Position numbers and translations under genes: made by a program. The notes under the pieces were generated by a model, which was not told where the DNA came from, did no database searches, and saw only the letters and a program-made list of their open reading frames with translations. A DNA stretch of 64,000 bases from Flaviaestuariibacter flavus (lineage in GTDB: Bacteria > Bacteroidota > Bacteroidia > Chitinophagales > Chitinophagaceae): positions 29,670 through 93,669 of the forward strand of contig NZ_SJZI01000047.1 in the NCBI RefSeq assembly GCF_004337505.1, given 5' to 3'. Of the stretch, positions 1 to 8,110 are shown in pieces. The first letter of the stretch is position 1. Each line of letters starts with the position of its first letter.

Positions 1-4
1 ACCT

Positions 5-853
5 TTATTTAGAGTAATCGTAATATCCTTTCCCCGTCTTGCGCCCGAGGTTGCCGCTTTCCACGCGTTCCTTCTGGATGTTGGAAGGCTTCAGTCTCTC
101 GGGATTGCCCATCTGCTCATACACCGAGCACGAAACGGCATAGTTCACGTCGTTGCCGATGAGGTCCATCAGCTTGAACGGACCCATCTTGAAGCCCTGG
201 GCTTCGAGCAGGCGGTCGATGGTTTCGAAGGGAACGCCTTCTTCGGCAAGGCGGAGCGACTCGATATAATAAGGCCGTGCCACGCGGTTGACGATAAAGC
301 CCGGCGCATCGGCACAAACCACGGGCACCTTGCCCACGGCTTTGGTAAAGGCCACCAGCGCTTCGGTCACCGCGGGGTCGGTGTCTTTGCCTTTTACCAC
401 CTCCACCAGCTTCATCAGCGGCGCGGGGTTGAAGAAGTGCAGCCCGGCCACGCGTCCCGGTGCGGGAAGCGTTGAAGCCAGCGCCGATATCGAAAGCGAA
501 GAGGTATTGGAAGCGAAAATGGTTTGCGGTCCGTTGAGGCCCGCCAGCCGCGCAAAGAGCGCCGTTTTGGCCTCCATCTTTTCGATGATGGCTTCCACGA
601 CGAGGTCGGCCACGCAGTCGTCTACCGATGACGTAAACCGGATGCGGCCGATGATGTGGTCGGCTGCCGGCGCTTCGAGCTTTCCTTTCTCCACCAGCGT
701 CTGCAGGTTTTTAGCGATACCCGCCCGTGCCTTTTCCAGCACAGCTCCGTTGAGCTCGTAAAGCACCACGCTTTTACCGGCCGCCGCCGCCACCTGGGCA
801 ATGCCGCTGCCCATCGTTCCGGCACCGCATACACAAACAGTATTGATTTCCAT
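5..853 (-). CDS. 3-hydroxyacyl-CoA (3-hydroxybutyryl-CoA) dehydrogenase
   Basis: Soluble NAD-dependent dehydrogenase that interconverts 3-hydroxyacyl-CoA and 3-ketoacyl-CoA in beta-oxidation or butanoate metabolism. The 282-residue length is typical of the stand-alone (Hbd/PaaH-like) form. The N-terminal Rossmann motif GAGTMGSG lies at residues 10-17. The catalytic region GLHFFNPAP has His139, with Glu near 152, and the C-terminal 3HCDH domain contains GPFKLMDLIG. The ATG at 853 gives an N-terminus that starts directly with the Rossmann strand. A weak promoter-like TAATTTTA lies upstream. No other beta-oxidation gene is adjacent, so the substrate chain length is not known. Confidence 0.93.
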   Translation of the reverse strand: MEINTVCVCGAGTMGSGIAQVAAAAGKSVVLYELNGAVLEKARAGIAKNLQTLVEKGKLEAPAADHIIGRIRFTSSVDDCVADLVVEAIIEKMEAKTALFARLAGLNGPQTIFASNTSSLSISALASTLPAPGRVAGLHFFNPAPLMKLVEVVKGKDTDPAVTEALVAFTKAVGKVPVVCADAPGFIVNRVARPYYIESLRLAEEGVPFETIDRLLEAQGFKMGPFKLMDLIGNDVNYAVSCSVYEQMGNPERLKPSNIQKERVESGNLGRKTGKGYYDYSK

Positions 854-936
854 TGGCCTGATTATCGCATAAAATTACGGGCTGCCGCCCACAGCGGGCC
901 CGCAGACTTTACCCACAACCGCAAATTGAACCGCAA

Positions 937-1122
937 ATGAAAATGAAACACTGGATCCTCCTCGGCGCAGGTGCCGCCCTGGGTGCAGCATTGGTAAGCC
1001 TGCTCATCGGCCGCCAGGACGACAGCGAGAAGCCGCCCAAGGGCGCGCCGCAGCTGCCGCTGCAAAACCCCGGCGACCAGAGCGAGTTCCTGACGAGCCC
1101 CGGAGAATCACAGATCGGGTAA
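937..1122 (+). CDS. small single-pass membrane protein (61 aa)
   Basis: Unrecognised small protein. Residues 5-23 form one hydrophobic, glycine/alanine-rich segment (WILLGAGAALGAALVSLLIG). A charged Asp-Asp-Ser-Glu-Lys stretch and a proline-rich tail follow. It resembles the many YtxH-like or short membrane-anchored proteins of Bacteroidota, but no motif assigns a function. It is divergent from the dehydrogenase gene and its stop codon abuts the R5 inverted repeat. Start may be 937 or 943 (two in-frame ATGs). Confidence 0.55.
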   Translation: MKMKHWILLGAGAALGAALVSLLIGRQDDSEKPPKGAPQLPLQNPGDQSEFLTSPGESQIG

Positions 1123-1126
1123 ATAT

Positions 1127-1208
1127 GGTAATGCGGTAATGTGATAATGCGGTAAAAATTCTTTGCTTTCTCTATTACCGCATTACCGGATTATCACATT
1201 ACCGCATT
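1127..1208. repeat. R5 inverted repeat between convergent stops
   Basis: Left arm 1127-1155 is built from repeated GGTAATGCGGTAATG units and right arm 1175-1208 is its imperfect reverse complement, with an AT-rich centre. It fills the gap between two convergent genes and ends two to four bases from both stop codons. It probably folds as a long hairpin and may act as a bidirectional terminator. Confidence 0.75.
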
Positions 1209-1209
1209 G

Positions 1210-2082
1210 TTACATTGCTTTCGCGGCATTAGCGAAAACCAGCTTCTTCTTCCGCTCATACCACCACATCGGTGCTGTCTTTTTCATCAGCGTATCGATG
1301 GAGCGCATCCCGAAAAGATTCCACGCACCCCTGAGCTTGCCGGTGAGCGAGGGTTGCAGCGCGCGTAGGCTCATGGCAAAACCGCTGTCGAGGTACTCCA
1401 TGTGATGCCAGTAGCCGGCGGGCATGAAAAGCGTGTCGCCGTGTTCGAGGATCACCTCGTAGCCGCGCGCTTCTTTGAGCGCGGGAAACTGCTCGTAATC
1501 GAGCTTGCTGTTTTCATTATAGTAATTGGAGAAATCCGCCAGGCTCAGCACCTCGAAGGGCTTGCGGTACAGCTTGTGCTGCTCCTCGAAAGGAAACAGG
1601 AGCACGCGCTTGCGGCCGGCGAACTGTGTATGCAGGATGTGCGACATATCGATGTCGAAGTGCATATGCGTGATGGAGGTAGCGCCACCCACGAAGAGCA
1701 TCGGGAACTTCTTTACGAAGCCTTTCATGAGGTCTTCGGGCCAGTTGAAGTCCTGCACCAGCTGTGGGGCATGATCGAAGATGTTGAAGAGAAAGATGCG
1801 CCAGCCCGCGGGGCCGTTCCGGATGGTGTCGATGTAATCACCAAAAGTGCGGTAGTCGTCGGCCTTGTTGATGGGCGTGTAGGCGTCGCTTTTAATGTTG
1901 TTGTAGAGGCCTACTTTCTGATCGCCTACGAGGCGCTTGAAATAATCCCAGTCCCACTTGCGGTAGGCCGGCCATTCCTCGGCCAGCCGGCGCAGTACCA
2001 CGGGCTTCTGCGGACCGTAATAGTCCTTGCGGAAGGTGGTGGGATCGAGCCGGTCGAACACGGGAACGGGAGACAGCTGCAT
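1210..2082 (-). CDS. cupin-like (JmjC-type) domain protein
   Basis: Predicted Fe(II)/2-oxoglutarate oxygenase of the cupin_8/JmjC-like family (290 aa). The metal-binding facial triad is visible: His141-Phe-Asp143 in THMHFDID and a distal His in MPAGYWHHMEY (about 226/227). A further in-frame ATG at 2106 was rejected as start because a perfect -7 element (TAGCTTTG, 2104-2111) overlaps it, so the ATG at 2082 fits better. Family members hydroxylate proteins or small molecules; the substrate is not evident here. It is monocistronic, convergent with the small membrane protein and divergent from the threonylcarbamoyladenylate synthase-like gene. Confidence 0.85.
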   Translation of the reverse strand: MQLSPVPVFDRLDPTTFRKDYYGPQKPVVLRRLAEEWPAYRKWDWDYFKRLVGDQKVGLYNNIKSDAYTPINKADDYRTFGDYIDTIRNGPAGWRIFLFNIFDHAPQLVQDFNWPEDLMKGFVKKFPMLFVGGATSITHMHFDIDMSHILHTQFAGRKRVLLFPFEEQHKLYRKPFEVLSLADFSNYYNENSKLDYEQFPALKEARGYEVILEHGDTLFMPAGYWHHMEYLDSGFAMSLRALQPSLTGKLRGAWNLFGMRSIDTLMKKTAPMWWYERKKKLVFANAAKAM

Positions 2083-2103
2083 GAAGGTCTTTAGTTTAGC
2101 CGG

Positions 2104-2111
2104 CAAAGCTA
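2104..2111 (-). promoter_or_regulatory. Bacteroidota -7 box, cupin gene
   Basis: Reads TAGCTTTG on the minus strand, a full match to TAnnTTTG, 21 nt upstream of the ATG at 2082. No clear -33 TTTG was found. It excludes the upstream in-frame ATG at 2106. Confidence 0.6.
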
Positions 2112-2188
2112 ATTTTTTGTTGCCGCGCGCGCCGCGTCATTTCGATGAAAGGGATGTTAAAAGGCTTAACTTTTGCGTCCTGTAATTT

Positions 2189-2794
2189 ATGCTGATCCAC
2201 ATACATCCCGAAAACCCGCAGCCACGACTCATCCGCCAGGTGGTCGACATCCTCCGCGACGGCGGCATCATCATTTATCCCACCGACACCATTTACGGGC
2301 TCGGCTGCGACATCTCCCAGCACAAGGCCGTAGAGCGCATCTGCCGCATCAAGGGCGTGGACCCGCAAAAGGCCAACCTCTCCTTTGTGTGCTACGACCT
2401 GAGCGACCTGAGCAAGTACGCCCGACAGCTCGATACACCGGTGTACCGCTCGCTGAAGCAATACCTGCCCGGGCCCTACACTTTTATCCTCGGCGCCAGA
2501 CGCGAGGTGCCCAAGATCCTCAAAACAAAGCGCGATACCGTGGGCATCCGCATCCCCGACAATAAGATCGCCCGCTGCATTGTGCAGGAACTCGGCAACC
2601 CGATCCTGAGCGCTACCCTTCCCGGCGAGATCGTAGAAGAGTACACCGACCCCGAACTCATGCACGACCGTTTCGAAAAACAGGTGGATGCCGTCATCCA
2701 CGGCGGCATCGGGGGCATGATACCGTCAACCGTGATCGATTATTCGTCGGGTGAGGCCGAAGTGGTACGGATGGGCGCTGGTGAATGGCCGTAA
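2189..2794 (+). CDS. L-threonylcarbamoyladenylate synthase-family protein (YciO/Sua5/YrdC)
   Basis: YrdC-fold protein of 201 residues. Family members make threonylcarbamoyl-AMP from threonine, bicarbonate and ATP for the t6A37 modification of ANN-decoding tRNAs. The signature PTDTIYGLGCD is at about residues 31-41 and the nucleotide-binding segment PGPYTFIL is present. It lacks the extra C-terminal Sua5 domain, and the closest visible type is YciO, whose biochemical role is less certain than that of TsaC/YrdC. A TAACTTTTG sequence about 15 nt upstream is one base longer than the -7 consensus. The stop codon lies five bases from repeat R2a. Confidence 0.88.
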   Translation: MLIHIHPENPQPRLIRQVVDILRDGGIIIYPTDTIYGLGCDISQHKAVERICRIKGVDPQKANLSFVCYDLSDLSKYARQLDTPVYRSLKQYLPGPYTFILGARREVPKILKTKRDTVGIRIPDNKIARCIVQELGNPILSATLPGEIVEEYTDPELMHDRFEKQVDAVIHGGIGGMIPSTVIDYSSGEAEVVRMGAGEWP

Positions 2795-2799
2795 AGCCG

Positions 2800-2927
2800 A
2801 AGAGAGAGAACGCAGATTTTTTATGATCCTTATGATTTATGCAGCTATAGTTGCCGGCGTAAGCCAATCATAAAAACATCATAACCAATCAGCGTATTCC
2901 GCCTGCGGAATCAGCGTTCCTTCTCTC
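2800..2927. repeat. R2a MITE-like element
   Basis: About 128 bp with terminal inverted repeats of the form AGAGARAGAACGCNGATT. Both ends match R2b and R2c; the centre differs. It exactly fills the space between the convergent genes ending at 2794 and 2934, and includes an ATTCCGCCTGCGGAAT hairpin near its right end. Confidence 0.8.
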
Positions 2928-2933
2928 CAGCCG

Positions 2934-3347
2934 CTACTTGCCTTCAACGAAATCGGCGATCTGATCAATGTCTTTTTCCGATAGCTGTGGAAAGGCGGTC
3001 ATGATAGCACCAAATTGTTGCTGCAGGCCTTTTGTGTAAGGATCTTTCGCCATAAAGGCCGAAGGGTTATGCACCCAGGCATACAGCTGCTTACGGTCGG
3101 CCCAGGGGCCGCGTGATGTAAAGCCGCGCAGCGCAGGTCCGGTCAGCGCCTTGTCGAGTGAATGGCAGGCGGCGCAGTTGGCGGCAAATAATGTTTTGCC
3201 GGGCGAAGCGGGCGCCTCTGCTGCTGCCTTAACGGGTGTGACGGCCCCTGCCGCCGGGGCAGCGGGATGGATAACCGAAGTTTTAAGCAGCGAAAGGGTC
3301 GCCCAGGCGGCAAGCAGCAGCACTGCGGCGAGGAAGATGTGTTTCAT
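2934..3347 (-). CDS. class I c-type cytochrome
   Basis: Periplasmic or membrane-anchored monoheme cytochrome of 137 aa. An N-terminal hydrophobic signal/anchor segment covers residues 3-22 and an Ala/Pro-rich linker runs to about 50. The heme c site CAACH is at residues 58-62. The likely axial Met is Met116 in GAIMTAFP, followed by a final helix DIDQIADFVEGK typical of cytochrome c. The longer reading frame starts at 3401, but the ATG at 3347 follows a GGAGGAG ribosome-binding sequence and begins with a normal signal peptide. Likely role: electron carrier to a terminal oxidase; no oxidase gene is adjacent. Confidence 0.87.
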   Translation of the reverse strand: MKHIFLAAVLLLAAWATLSLLKTSVIHPAAPAAGAVTPVKAAAEAPASPGKTLFAANCAACHSLDKALTGPALRGFTSRGPWADRKQLYAWVHNPSAFMAKDPYTKGLQQQFGAIMTAFPQLSEKDIDQIADFVEGK

Positions 3348-3398
3348 GCCGCAAAGCTCCTCCGGGTCCCAAAGGACGGACCTGAAGCAGGTCATATT

Positions 3399-3406
3399 CA
3401 AAGTTG
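3399..3406 (-). promoter_or_regulatory. possible -7 box, cytochrome c gene
   Basis: CAACTTTG on the minus strand, 5 of 6 consensus bases, 52 nt upstream of the cytochrome start and just downstream of the terminator hairpin. Confidence 0.35.
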
Positions 3407-3424
3407 ACCTTTATCAGGTAGCAA

Positions 3425-3447
3425 AAAGGCCCCGCGAGGGGGCCTTT
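3425..3447 (-). terminator. intrinsic terminator upstream of cytochrome c gene
   Basis: A 9-bp perfect stem AAAGGCCCC/GGGGCCTTT with loop of five, followed on the minus strand by TTTTTGC. It sits upstream of both flanking divergent genes, so it ends neither. It may close a short minus-strand RNA or be an attenuator in the cytochrome leader. Confidence 0.7.
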
Positions 3448-3613
3448 CCGTTTAACCTTCAACCATTCTTTTACAGCAGATTTTTGAAAAAAAATGCAGC
3501 AAGTGTCTGTAAGACGCAGGTAAGACACCGAAACGCTGCATCGGTTTAATAGCTTTTTTGCTAAAATGGTTTTGGCTGACGAGGCTCAGCCGCCCTGCCC
3601 GGGGCCGGCGCAG

Positions 3614-3621
3614 TAACTTTG
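3614..3621 (+). promoter_or_regulatory. -7 box for export operon
   Basis: TAACTTTG, a full match to the Bacteroidota -7 consensus, 19 nt before the adaptor ATG at 3641. A TTTTG at about 3568 is too far upstream to be a normal -33 element. Confidence 0.6.
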
Positions 3622-3640
3622 TCGGATCACACTCCCCCGC

Positions 3641-4726
3641 ATGTATCAGCTCAGGTACTACTTGTTCGCGGCTGCCTTCCTGCTATCCGCCTGTGGCAAA
3701 CAGGTGGAGAAGATCTATCCCCGAGAAGAGCCGATAACCGAATCCGTTTATGCTTCCGGCACGGTAAAAAGCAGCGATCAGTACGATGTGGCCGCCACCG
3801 TTACCGGCGTTGTCCAGCAGGTGCTGGTAGACGAGGGCGACCTCGTGCGGGAGGGGCAGCCGCTCTTTGTGCTGGCGCAGGAAGCACCGCGACTCCTGGC
3901 CGAGAACGCACGCATCAATGCCGAGTACGGCGACGCCGCCCGCAATGCCGACCGGCTGGCCGAGCTGCGCACCTCCATCGATGCCGCCCGCGCGCGCCTC
4001 GGCACCGACTCGGCCCTCTACGCCCGCCAGCGCGCCCTGTGGGCCGACGGCATCGGCACCCGCAACGAGCTCGACGCGCGCGAGCTTGCCTGGCGCCAGT
4101 CGCGCGACGCCTACCGGGCCAGCCAGTCGCGCTATACCCAGTTGCAGCGCCAGGTGACGCAGTCGGAGCGTACCACGCAGACAACGGCGGCCCTCAGCCG
4201 TGCGCAGCTGGCCGACTATACCATCCGCAGCCGTATGGCCGGCCGCGTGTATGCCGTCAACCGTAAAAAGGGAGAACTCGTGGGGCCGCAGGTGCCCCTT
4301 GCCGTCATCGGCGGCAACAACAATTTCCTCCTCGAGCTGCAGGTAGATGAATTCGATATCGCCCGCATCCGCCAGGGGCAGACAGTGCTGGTGCAGCTGG
4401 ATAGTTATAAAGGACAAGTGTTCGAAGCCACGGTGTCGAAGATCGACCCGCTGATGAACGAGCGTACCCGTACGTTCAAGGTTGAAGCAACATTTCGCAC
4501 GCTGCCGCCGCAGCTGTATCCCAACCTGACCGTGGAGGCCAATATTGTGCTGCAGTCGAAGCCGAAAGCGCTCACCATCCCCCGCGGCTATATGGTCGAC
4601 GACAACCACGTGCTGCTGGCCAACAAGGAAAAGCGCGCCGTGCAAACGGGCGTCAGCGACTACCAGCGCGTGGAGATCACCGGCGGCCTGCGTAAAGACG
4701 AAGCCATCATCAAGCCCACGCCATGA
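3641..4726 (+). CDS. periplasmic adaptor (HlyD/MFP) lipoprotein
   Basis: Membrane-fusion protein of a MacA-B-like export system, 361 aa. The N-terminal lipoprotein signal ends in the lipobox LSAC (Cys18). A biotinyl-lipoyl half-domain around residues 45-75 (VTGVVQQVLVDEGDLVREGQPL) is followed by an alpha-helical hairpin at about 80-185 and by beta-barrel and membrane-proximal domains. It bridges the inner-membrane permease to an outer-membrane exit. First gene of a three-gene operon; its TGA overlaps the permease ATG in ATGA at 4723-4726. Substrate unknown. Confidence 0.9.
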   Translation: MYQLRYYLFAAAFLLSACGKQVEKIYPREEPITESVYASGTVKSSDQYDVAATVTGVVQQVLVDEGDLVREGQPLFVLAQEAPRLLAENARINAEYGDAARNADRLAELRTSIDAARARLGTDSALYARQRALWADGIGTRNELDARELAWRQSRDAYRASQSRYTQLQRQVTQSERTTQTTAALSRAQLADYTIRSRMAGRVYAVNRKKGELVGPQVPLAVIGGNNNFLLELQVDEFDIARIRQGQTVLVQLDSYKGQVFEATVSKIDPLMNERTRTFKVEATFRTLPPQLYPNLTVEANIVLQSKPKALTIPRGYMVDDNHVLLANKEKRAVQTGVSDYQRVEITGGLRKDEAIIKPTP

Positions 4727-5982
4727 GCCTGCGTCTCGTTACCGATATCGCCGCCTCCCTGCTGCGCGCGCGCCTCCGGCAAACGCTCGTGGCCGCCATC
4801 GGCGTCACGTTCAGCATCACCATGTTCATTACACTGCTCTCGTTCATGACCGGTCTCAACAACATGCTCGACGGCCTCGTGGTGAACCGCACGCCGCACG
4901 TGCGCCTTTTCAACGAGGTGAAACCTTCGGCCGTGCAGCCGGTGGCGCGCGTGCCGCAATACCGCGGCTACTATCATTTTATCTCTTCGGTGAAGGCAGC
5001 CGGCGCGCGCGAAGAAGTGTATAACAGCGCCGCCGTCATCCGCACCGTAAAGGCCGACCCGCGCGTGCTTGGCCTGGCGCCGCGCATCAACACCCCGATC
5101 TTTTTCAACAACGGCGCTACCAGCATCAACGGTGTCATCTACGGCGTGGACGTGGACGCAGAAGTGCGGCTCTTTCACTTCAGCGATTACGTGGTGGAAG
5201 GGCGCCCCCAGGACCTGAAGCATGTGGCCAACAGCGTGATCCTGGGCAAGGCGCTCGCCGACAAGCTGCTGGCGCATGTCGGCGACGTGGTGCCCGTGAC
5301 CACGGCGCGCGGCGACCAGTTCTCCCTCAAGGTGGTGGGCATCTTCCAGAGCGGCGTTACCGACTGGGACAAGGTACAGAGCTACGCGGCGCTGTCTACC
5401 ACGCAAAAGCTGCTGGGCCGCCCGGCGTCGTATGTAACCGACATCAACATCAAGTTGATCGACATCGGCAAAGCGCCTGCTATGGCGAAAGAATACGCGC
5501 GTGTTTTCGACACCGATGCCGAAGACATACAAACGGCCAACGCCCAGTTCGACACCGGCACGAAGATCCGCAACCTGATCTCCTACGTGGTGGGCATCGT
5601 ACTGCTCACCGTGGCAGGCTTCGGCATTTACAATATCCTCAATATGATGATCTACGAGAAGATGGACGCCATTGCCATCCTGAAGGCCACCGGCTTTACC
5701 GGCGCCGACGTGCGGCGCATCTTCCTGATCATCGCGCTGAGCATCGGCTTCTTCGGCGGGCTCGTGGGGCTCGGCCTCGGCTTCGTGCTCTCGCTGATCA
5801 TCGACCAGATCCCTTTCAACACAGCGGCGTTGCCTACGGTGCACACGTACCCCATCAACTACAACCCGCTGTTCTATTTCATCGGTTGTTCGTTTTCACT
5901 CATCACCACCTACCTGGCCGGCTTCTTTCCCGCGCGGAAGGCGAGCCGCGTAGACCCGGTGGTCATCATCCGCGGCAAATGA
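4723..5982 (+). CDS. ABC transporter permease, FtsX/MacB type
   Basis: Inner-membrane permease of 419 aa. It has the MacB/FtsX layout: one N-terminal membrane helix (about 18-43), a large periplasmic domain (about 50-280), and three C-terminal helices (about 285-310, 335-360, 380-405). The end LAGFFPARKASRVDPVVIIRGK is the conserved cytoplasmic tail of this family. Translationally coupled on both sides by 4-nt overlaps, with the adaptor upstream and the ATPase downstream. Expected to act as a mechanotransmitter for export of a lipophilic, peptide or drug substrate. Confidence 0.92.
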   Translation: MSLRLVTDIAASLLRARLRQTLVAAIGVTFSITMFITLLSFMTGLNNMLDGLVVNRTPHVRLFNEVKPSAVQPVARVPQYRGYYHFISSVKAAGAREEVYNSAAVIRTVKADPRVLGLAPRINTPIFFNNGATSINGVIYGVDVDAEVRLFHFSDYVVEGRPQDLKHVANSVILGKALADKLLAHVGDVVPVTTARGDQFSLKVVGIFQSGVTDWDKVQSYAALSTTQKLLGRPASYVTDINIKLIDIGKAPAMAKEYARVFDTDAEDIQTANAQFDTGTKIRNLISYVVGIVLLTVAGFGIYNILNMMIYEKMDAIAILKATGFTGADVRRIFLIIALSIGFFGGLVGLGLGFVLSLIIDQIPFNTAALPTVHTYPINYNPLFYFIGCSFSLITTYLAGFFPARKASRVDPVVIIRGK

Positions 5983-6647
5983 TCCTCGAAGCGCGCCATA
6001 TCAGCAAGTCTTTTCACGACCCGGTGACCACGCAGGTGCTGCGCGACCTGAGCTTTTCGGTAGACCATGGCGAATTTGTATCGGTGACCGGCAAGAGCGG
6101 CTGCGGCAAGAGCACGCTGCTGTATATCCTGAGCACGATGGATACCGACTACGAAGGCGAGTTGCTCATCGACGGCGAGCGGATGACCGGCCAGGGCCGC
6201 AACCGTCTTGCGCGCATCCGCAATGAAAAGATCGGCTTCGTGTTCCAGTTTCATTACCTGCTCAACGAGTTTACAGTGCTGAAGAACGTGATGCTGCCGG
6301 GGCTGAAGCTGCACCAGCTTTCGGCGCAGGAAGTGGAGCAGCGGGCCATCGAGCGCCTCCGCTGGCTGGGCATTGAGCACCTCGCGCTGAAGGGCGCCCA
6401 CCAGATTTCCGGCGGCGAGAAGCAGCGCGTGGCCATCGCCCGCGCCCTCATTAACGACCCGCACATCGTGATGGGCGACGAGCCTACCGGCAACCTCGAT
6501 AAAAAGAACTCGGACATCGTATTCGACATCTTCCACCGCCTTGCGCAGGAGCGCGGGCAGACGCTGCTGGTGGTGACGCACGACACGACTTTCGCCGAGC
6601 GCACCGGGCGGACGATCCGGATGGAAGACGGGCGGATCGTGGGTTAG
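5979..6647 (+). CDS. ABC transporter ATP-binding protein, MacB/LolD type
   Basis: Nucleotide-binding subunit of 222 aa powering the adaptor-permease pair. Walker A GKSGCGKST is at residues 38-46, the ABC signature SGGEK at 144-148 and Walker B with Asp167-Glu168 in IVMGDEPTG. A switch His follows in VVTHDTTFAERT. The reading frame extends upstream to 5886, but the ATG at 5979 overlaps the permease stop in ATGA and yields the normal MILEARHISKSF start. Third and last gene of the operon. Confidence 0.94.
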   Translation: MILEARHISKSFHDPVTTQVLRDLSFSVDHGEFVSVTGKSGCGKSTLLYILSTMDTDYEGELLIDGERMTGQGRNRLARIRNEKIGFVFQFHYLLNEFTVLKNVMLPGLKLHQLSAQEVEQRAIERLRWLGIEHLALKGAHQISGGEKQRVAIARALINDPHIVMGDEPTGNLDKKNSDIVFDIFHRLAQERGQTLLVVTHDTTFAERTGRTIRMEDGRIVG

Positions 6648-6722
6648 CGGAAAGGACAGGCGCTTATTGCAGCGTACCTTTATGCGTCGACCGGAGCCTC
6701 TTTCCCGGCCCCACAACTACCG

Positions 6723-7253
6723 ATGCCAGCACGCCCGCCAGTTACGATCGTTCCTGCCCAGGTTTCCGATGCCGCGCTCCTCAGCCGGCTTGCCGGGCAA
6801 ACCTTCCGCGAGTCGCACGGACACAGCGCCGCGCCCGCCGACATCGACGCCTACGAAGCGGCTAAATACAAGGAAGCGGAACTGGAGCGCGAGCTGTCGG
6901 ATCCCAACAATATTTACCACCTCGTTTATTACGAAGGCGAACCCGCGGGCTTTTCAAAAATCCAGCTCAACTCACCTTACAAGGGCGCTGCGCAGTCGAA
7001 CCTGGCCAAGCTCGATCGCATCTACGTGCTGCGCGCCTGGTACGACAAAGGCCTTGGCAAGACGCTCTTTCAGTTCCTGGTTTCATTAATGAAAGACGCA
7101 GGCCAAGCCGGCACCTGGCTCTACACCTGGAAAGAAAACCACCGCGCCATCGCCTTCTATGAGCGCCAGGGTTTCAGGATCATTGGCAGCCACGATTTTT
7201 TCCTTTCGCCCACGCACAGCAATCCAAACTGGCAGATGCTGTTGTTGTTTTGA
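6723..7253 (+). CDS. GNAT family N-acetyltransferase
   Basis: Acetyl-CoA-dependent acetyltransferase of 176 aa. The GNAT core includes motif A LDRIYVLRAWYDKGLGKTL (about residues 97-115), where KGLGK corresponds to the pyrophosphate-binding Q/RxxGxG/A loop. Motif B is AIAFYERQGFRIIG near 140-153. N-terminal residues 8-60 match the substrate-variable helices of GNATs. The acceptor is not predictable. It lies 75 nt downstream of the ABC operon and may be read through from it. Confidence 0.85.
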   Translation: MPARPPVTIVPAQVSDAALLSRLAGQTFRESHGHSAAPADIDAYEAAKYKEAELERELSDPNNIYHLVYYEGEPAGFSKIQLNSPYKGAAQSNLAKLDRIYVLRAWYDKGLGKTLFQFLVSLMKDAGQAGTWLYTWKENHRAIAFYERQGFRIIGSHDFFLSPTHSNPNWQMLLLF

Positions 7254-7361
7254 GACCTCCTCCCTGCCCTTTCCAAGGGGAGGGGGGAGCTGATTAGTGC
7301 AGGCTGAAGTTGGTACCTGTTGGCTGCCAGCGATAAACTTCTTAAATCTGCAGTACCCAAA

Positions 7362-7952
7362 ATGAATGCTATGAACCCCAAGGTGGACGCGTTTATGGAA
7401 AGAGAAAAAAGGTGGCAGAAAGAAATGCGCTTGCTGCGCGGTATCCTGCTCGGCTGCCAACTTAGCGAGGAGCTCAAATGGGGCGTGCCCTGTTACACCC
7501 TCGGCGGTAAGAACGTGGTGCTGATCCACGGCTTCAAGGAGTACTGCGCGCTGCTCTTTCACAAAGGCGTGCTGCTGCAGGACGCCGAAAGCATCCTGGT
7601 GCGGCAAACCGGGCAGGTGCAGTCGGCACGGCAGGTGCGCTTCACCAACGCGGAGGAGATCCGCGAGCTGGAACCGGTGCTGAAGGCCTACCTGCAGGAA
7701 GCTATCGAAGTGGAAAAGAAAGGTTTGAAGGTGGCGTTGAAGAAGACGGAGGCTTACGCCGTGCCTGAAGAACTACGGGAGAAGTTCATCGGCCATCCGG
7801 AGCTCAGGGCTGCCTTCGAGGCGCTCACCCCGGGACGCCAGCGCGGCTACCTGCTGCACTTTGCGGCGGCGAAGCAGTCTAAAACACGCGTGGCGCGGAT
7901 TGAAAAGTATACGGAGCGGATACTGGAGGGGAAGGGGCTGCAGGACGAGTAA
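7362..7952 (+). CDS. YdeI/OmpD-associated family protein
   Basis: Soluble protein of 196 aa. The N-terminal DUF1801-like alpha/beta region (about 1-115) contains ELKWGVPCYTLGGKNVVLIHG and FKEYCALLFHKGVLL. The C-terminal YdeI/OmdA-type helical segment ends HFAAAKQSKTRVARIEKYTERIL, the family's most conserved part. The frame is open from a TTG at 7320, but the ATGs at 7362 and 7371 are better starts. YdeI homologues are linked to envelope stress and antimicrobial-peptide resistance; biochemical function is unknown. Confidence 0.85.
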   Translation: MNAMNPKVDAFMEREKRWQKEMRLLRGILLGCQLSEELKWGVPCYTLGGKNVVLIHGFKEYCALLFHKGVLLQDAESILVRQTGQVQSARQVRFTNAEEIRELEPVLKAYLQEAIEVEKKGLKVALKKTEAYAVPEELREKFIGHPELRAAFEALTPGRQRGYLLHFAAAKQSKTRVARIEKYTERILEGKGLQDE

Positions 7953-8030
7953 GCGATAATGAACGATATCTACTTCTATCGAATCGCCACGCGTCGCGGG
8001 TTAACGGTTGGTTGACGGTTCACCGCTCAC

Positions 8031-8072
8031 GATTCAGATCAGACATCTGCGATCTGAGATTCCCGGATCTCC
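8031..8072. repeat. R1a, single arm
   Basis: A stretch of GATC-containing units (CAGATCAGACATC, GATCTGAGATTCCCGGATCT) matching the R1 family. No partner arm or terminator is visible here. Confidence 0.5.
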
Positions 8073-8110
8073 AACAAGCTGTATCTTCCTCCCTCACCAA
8101 CAACTGCTCC

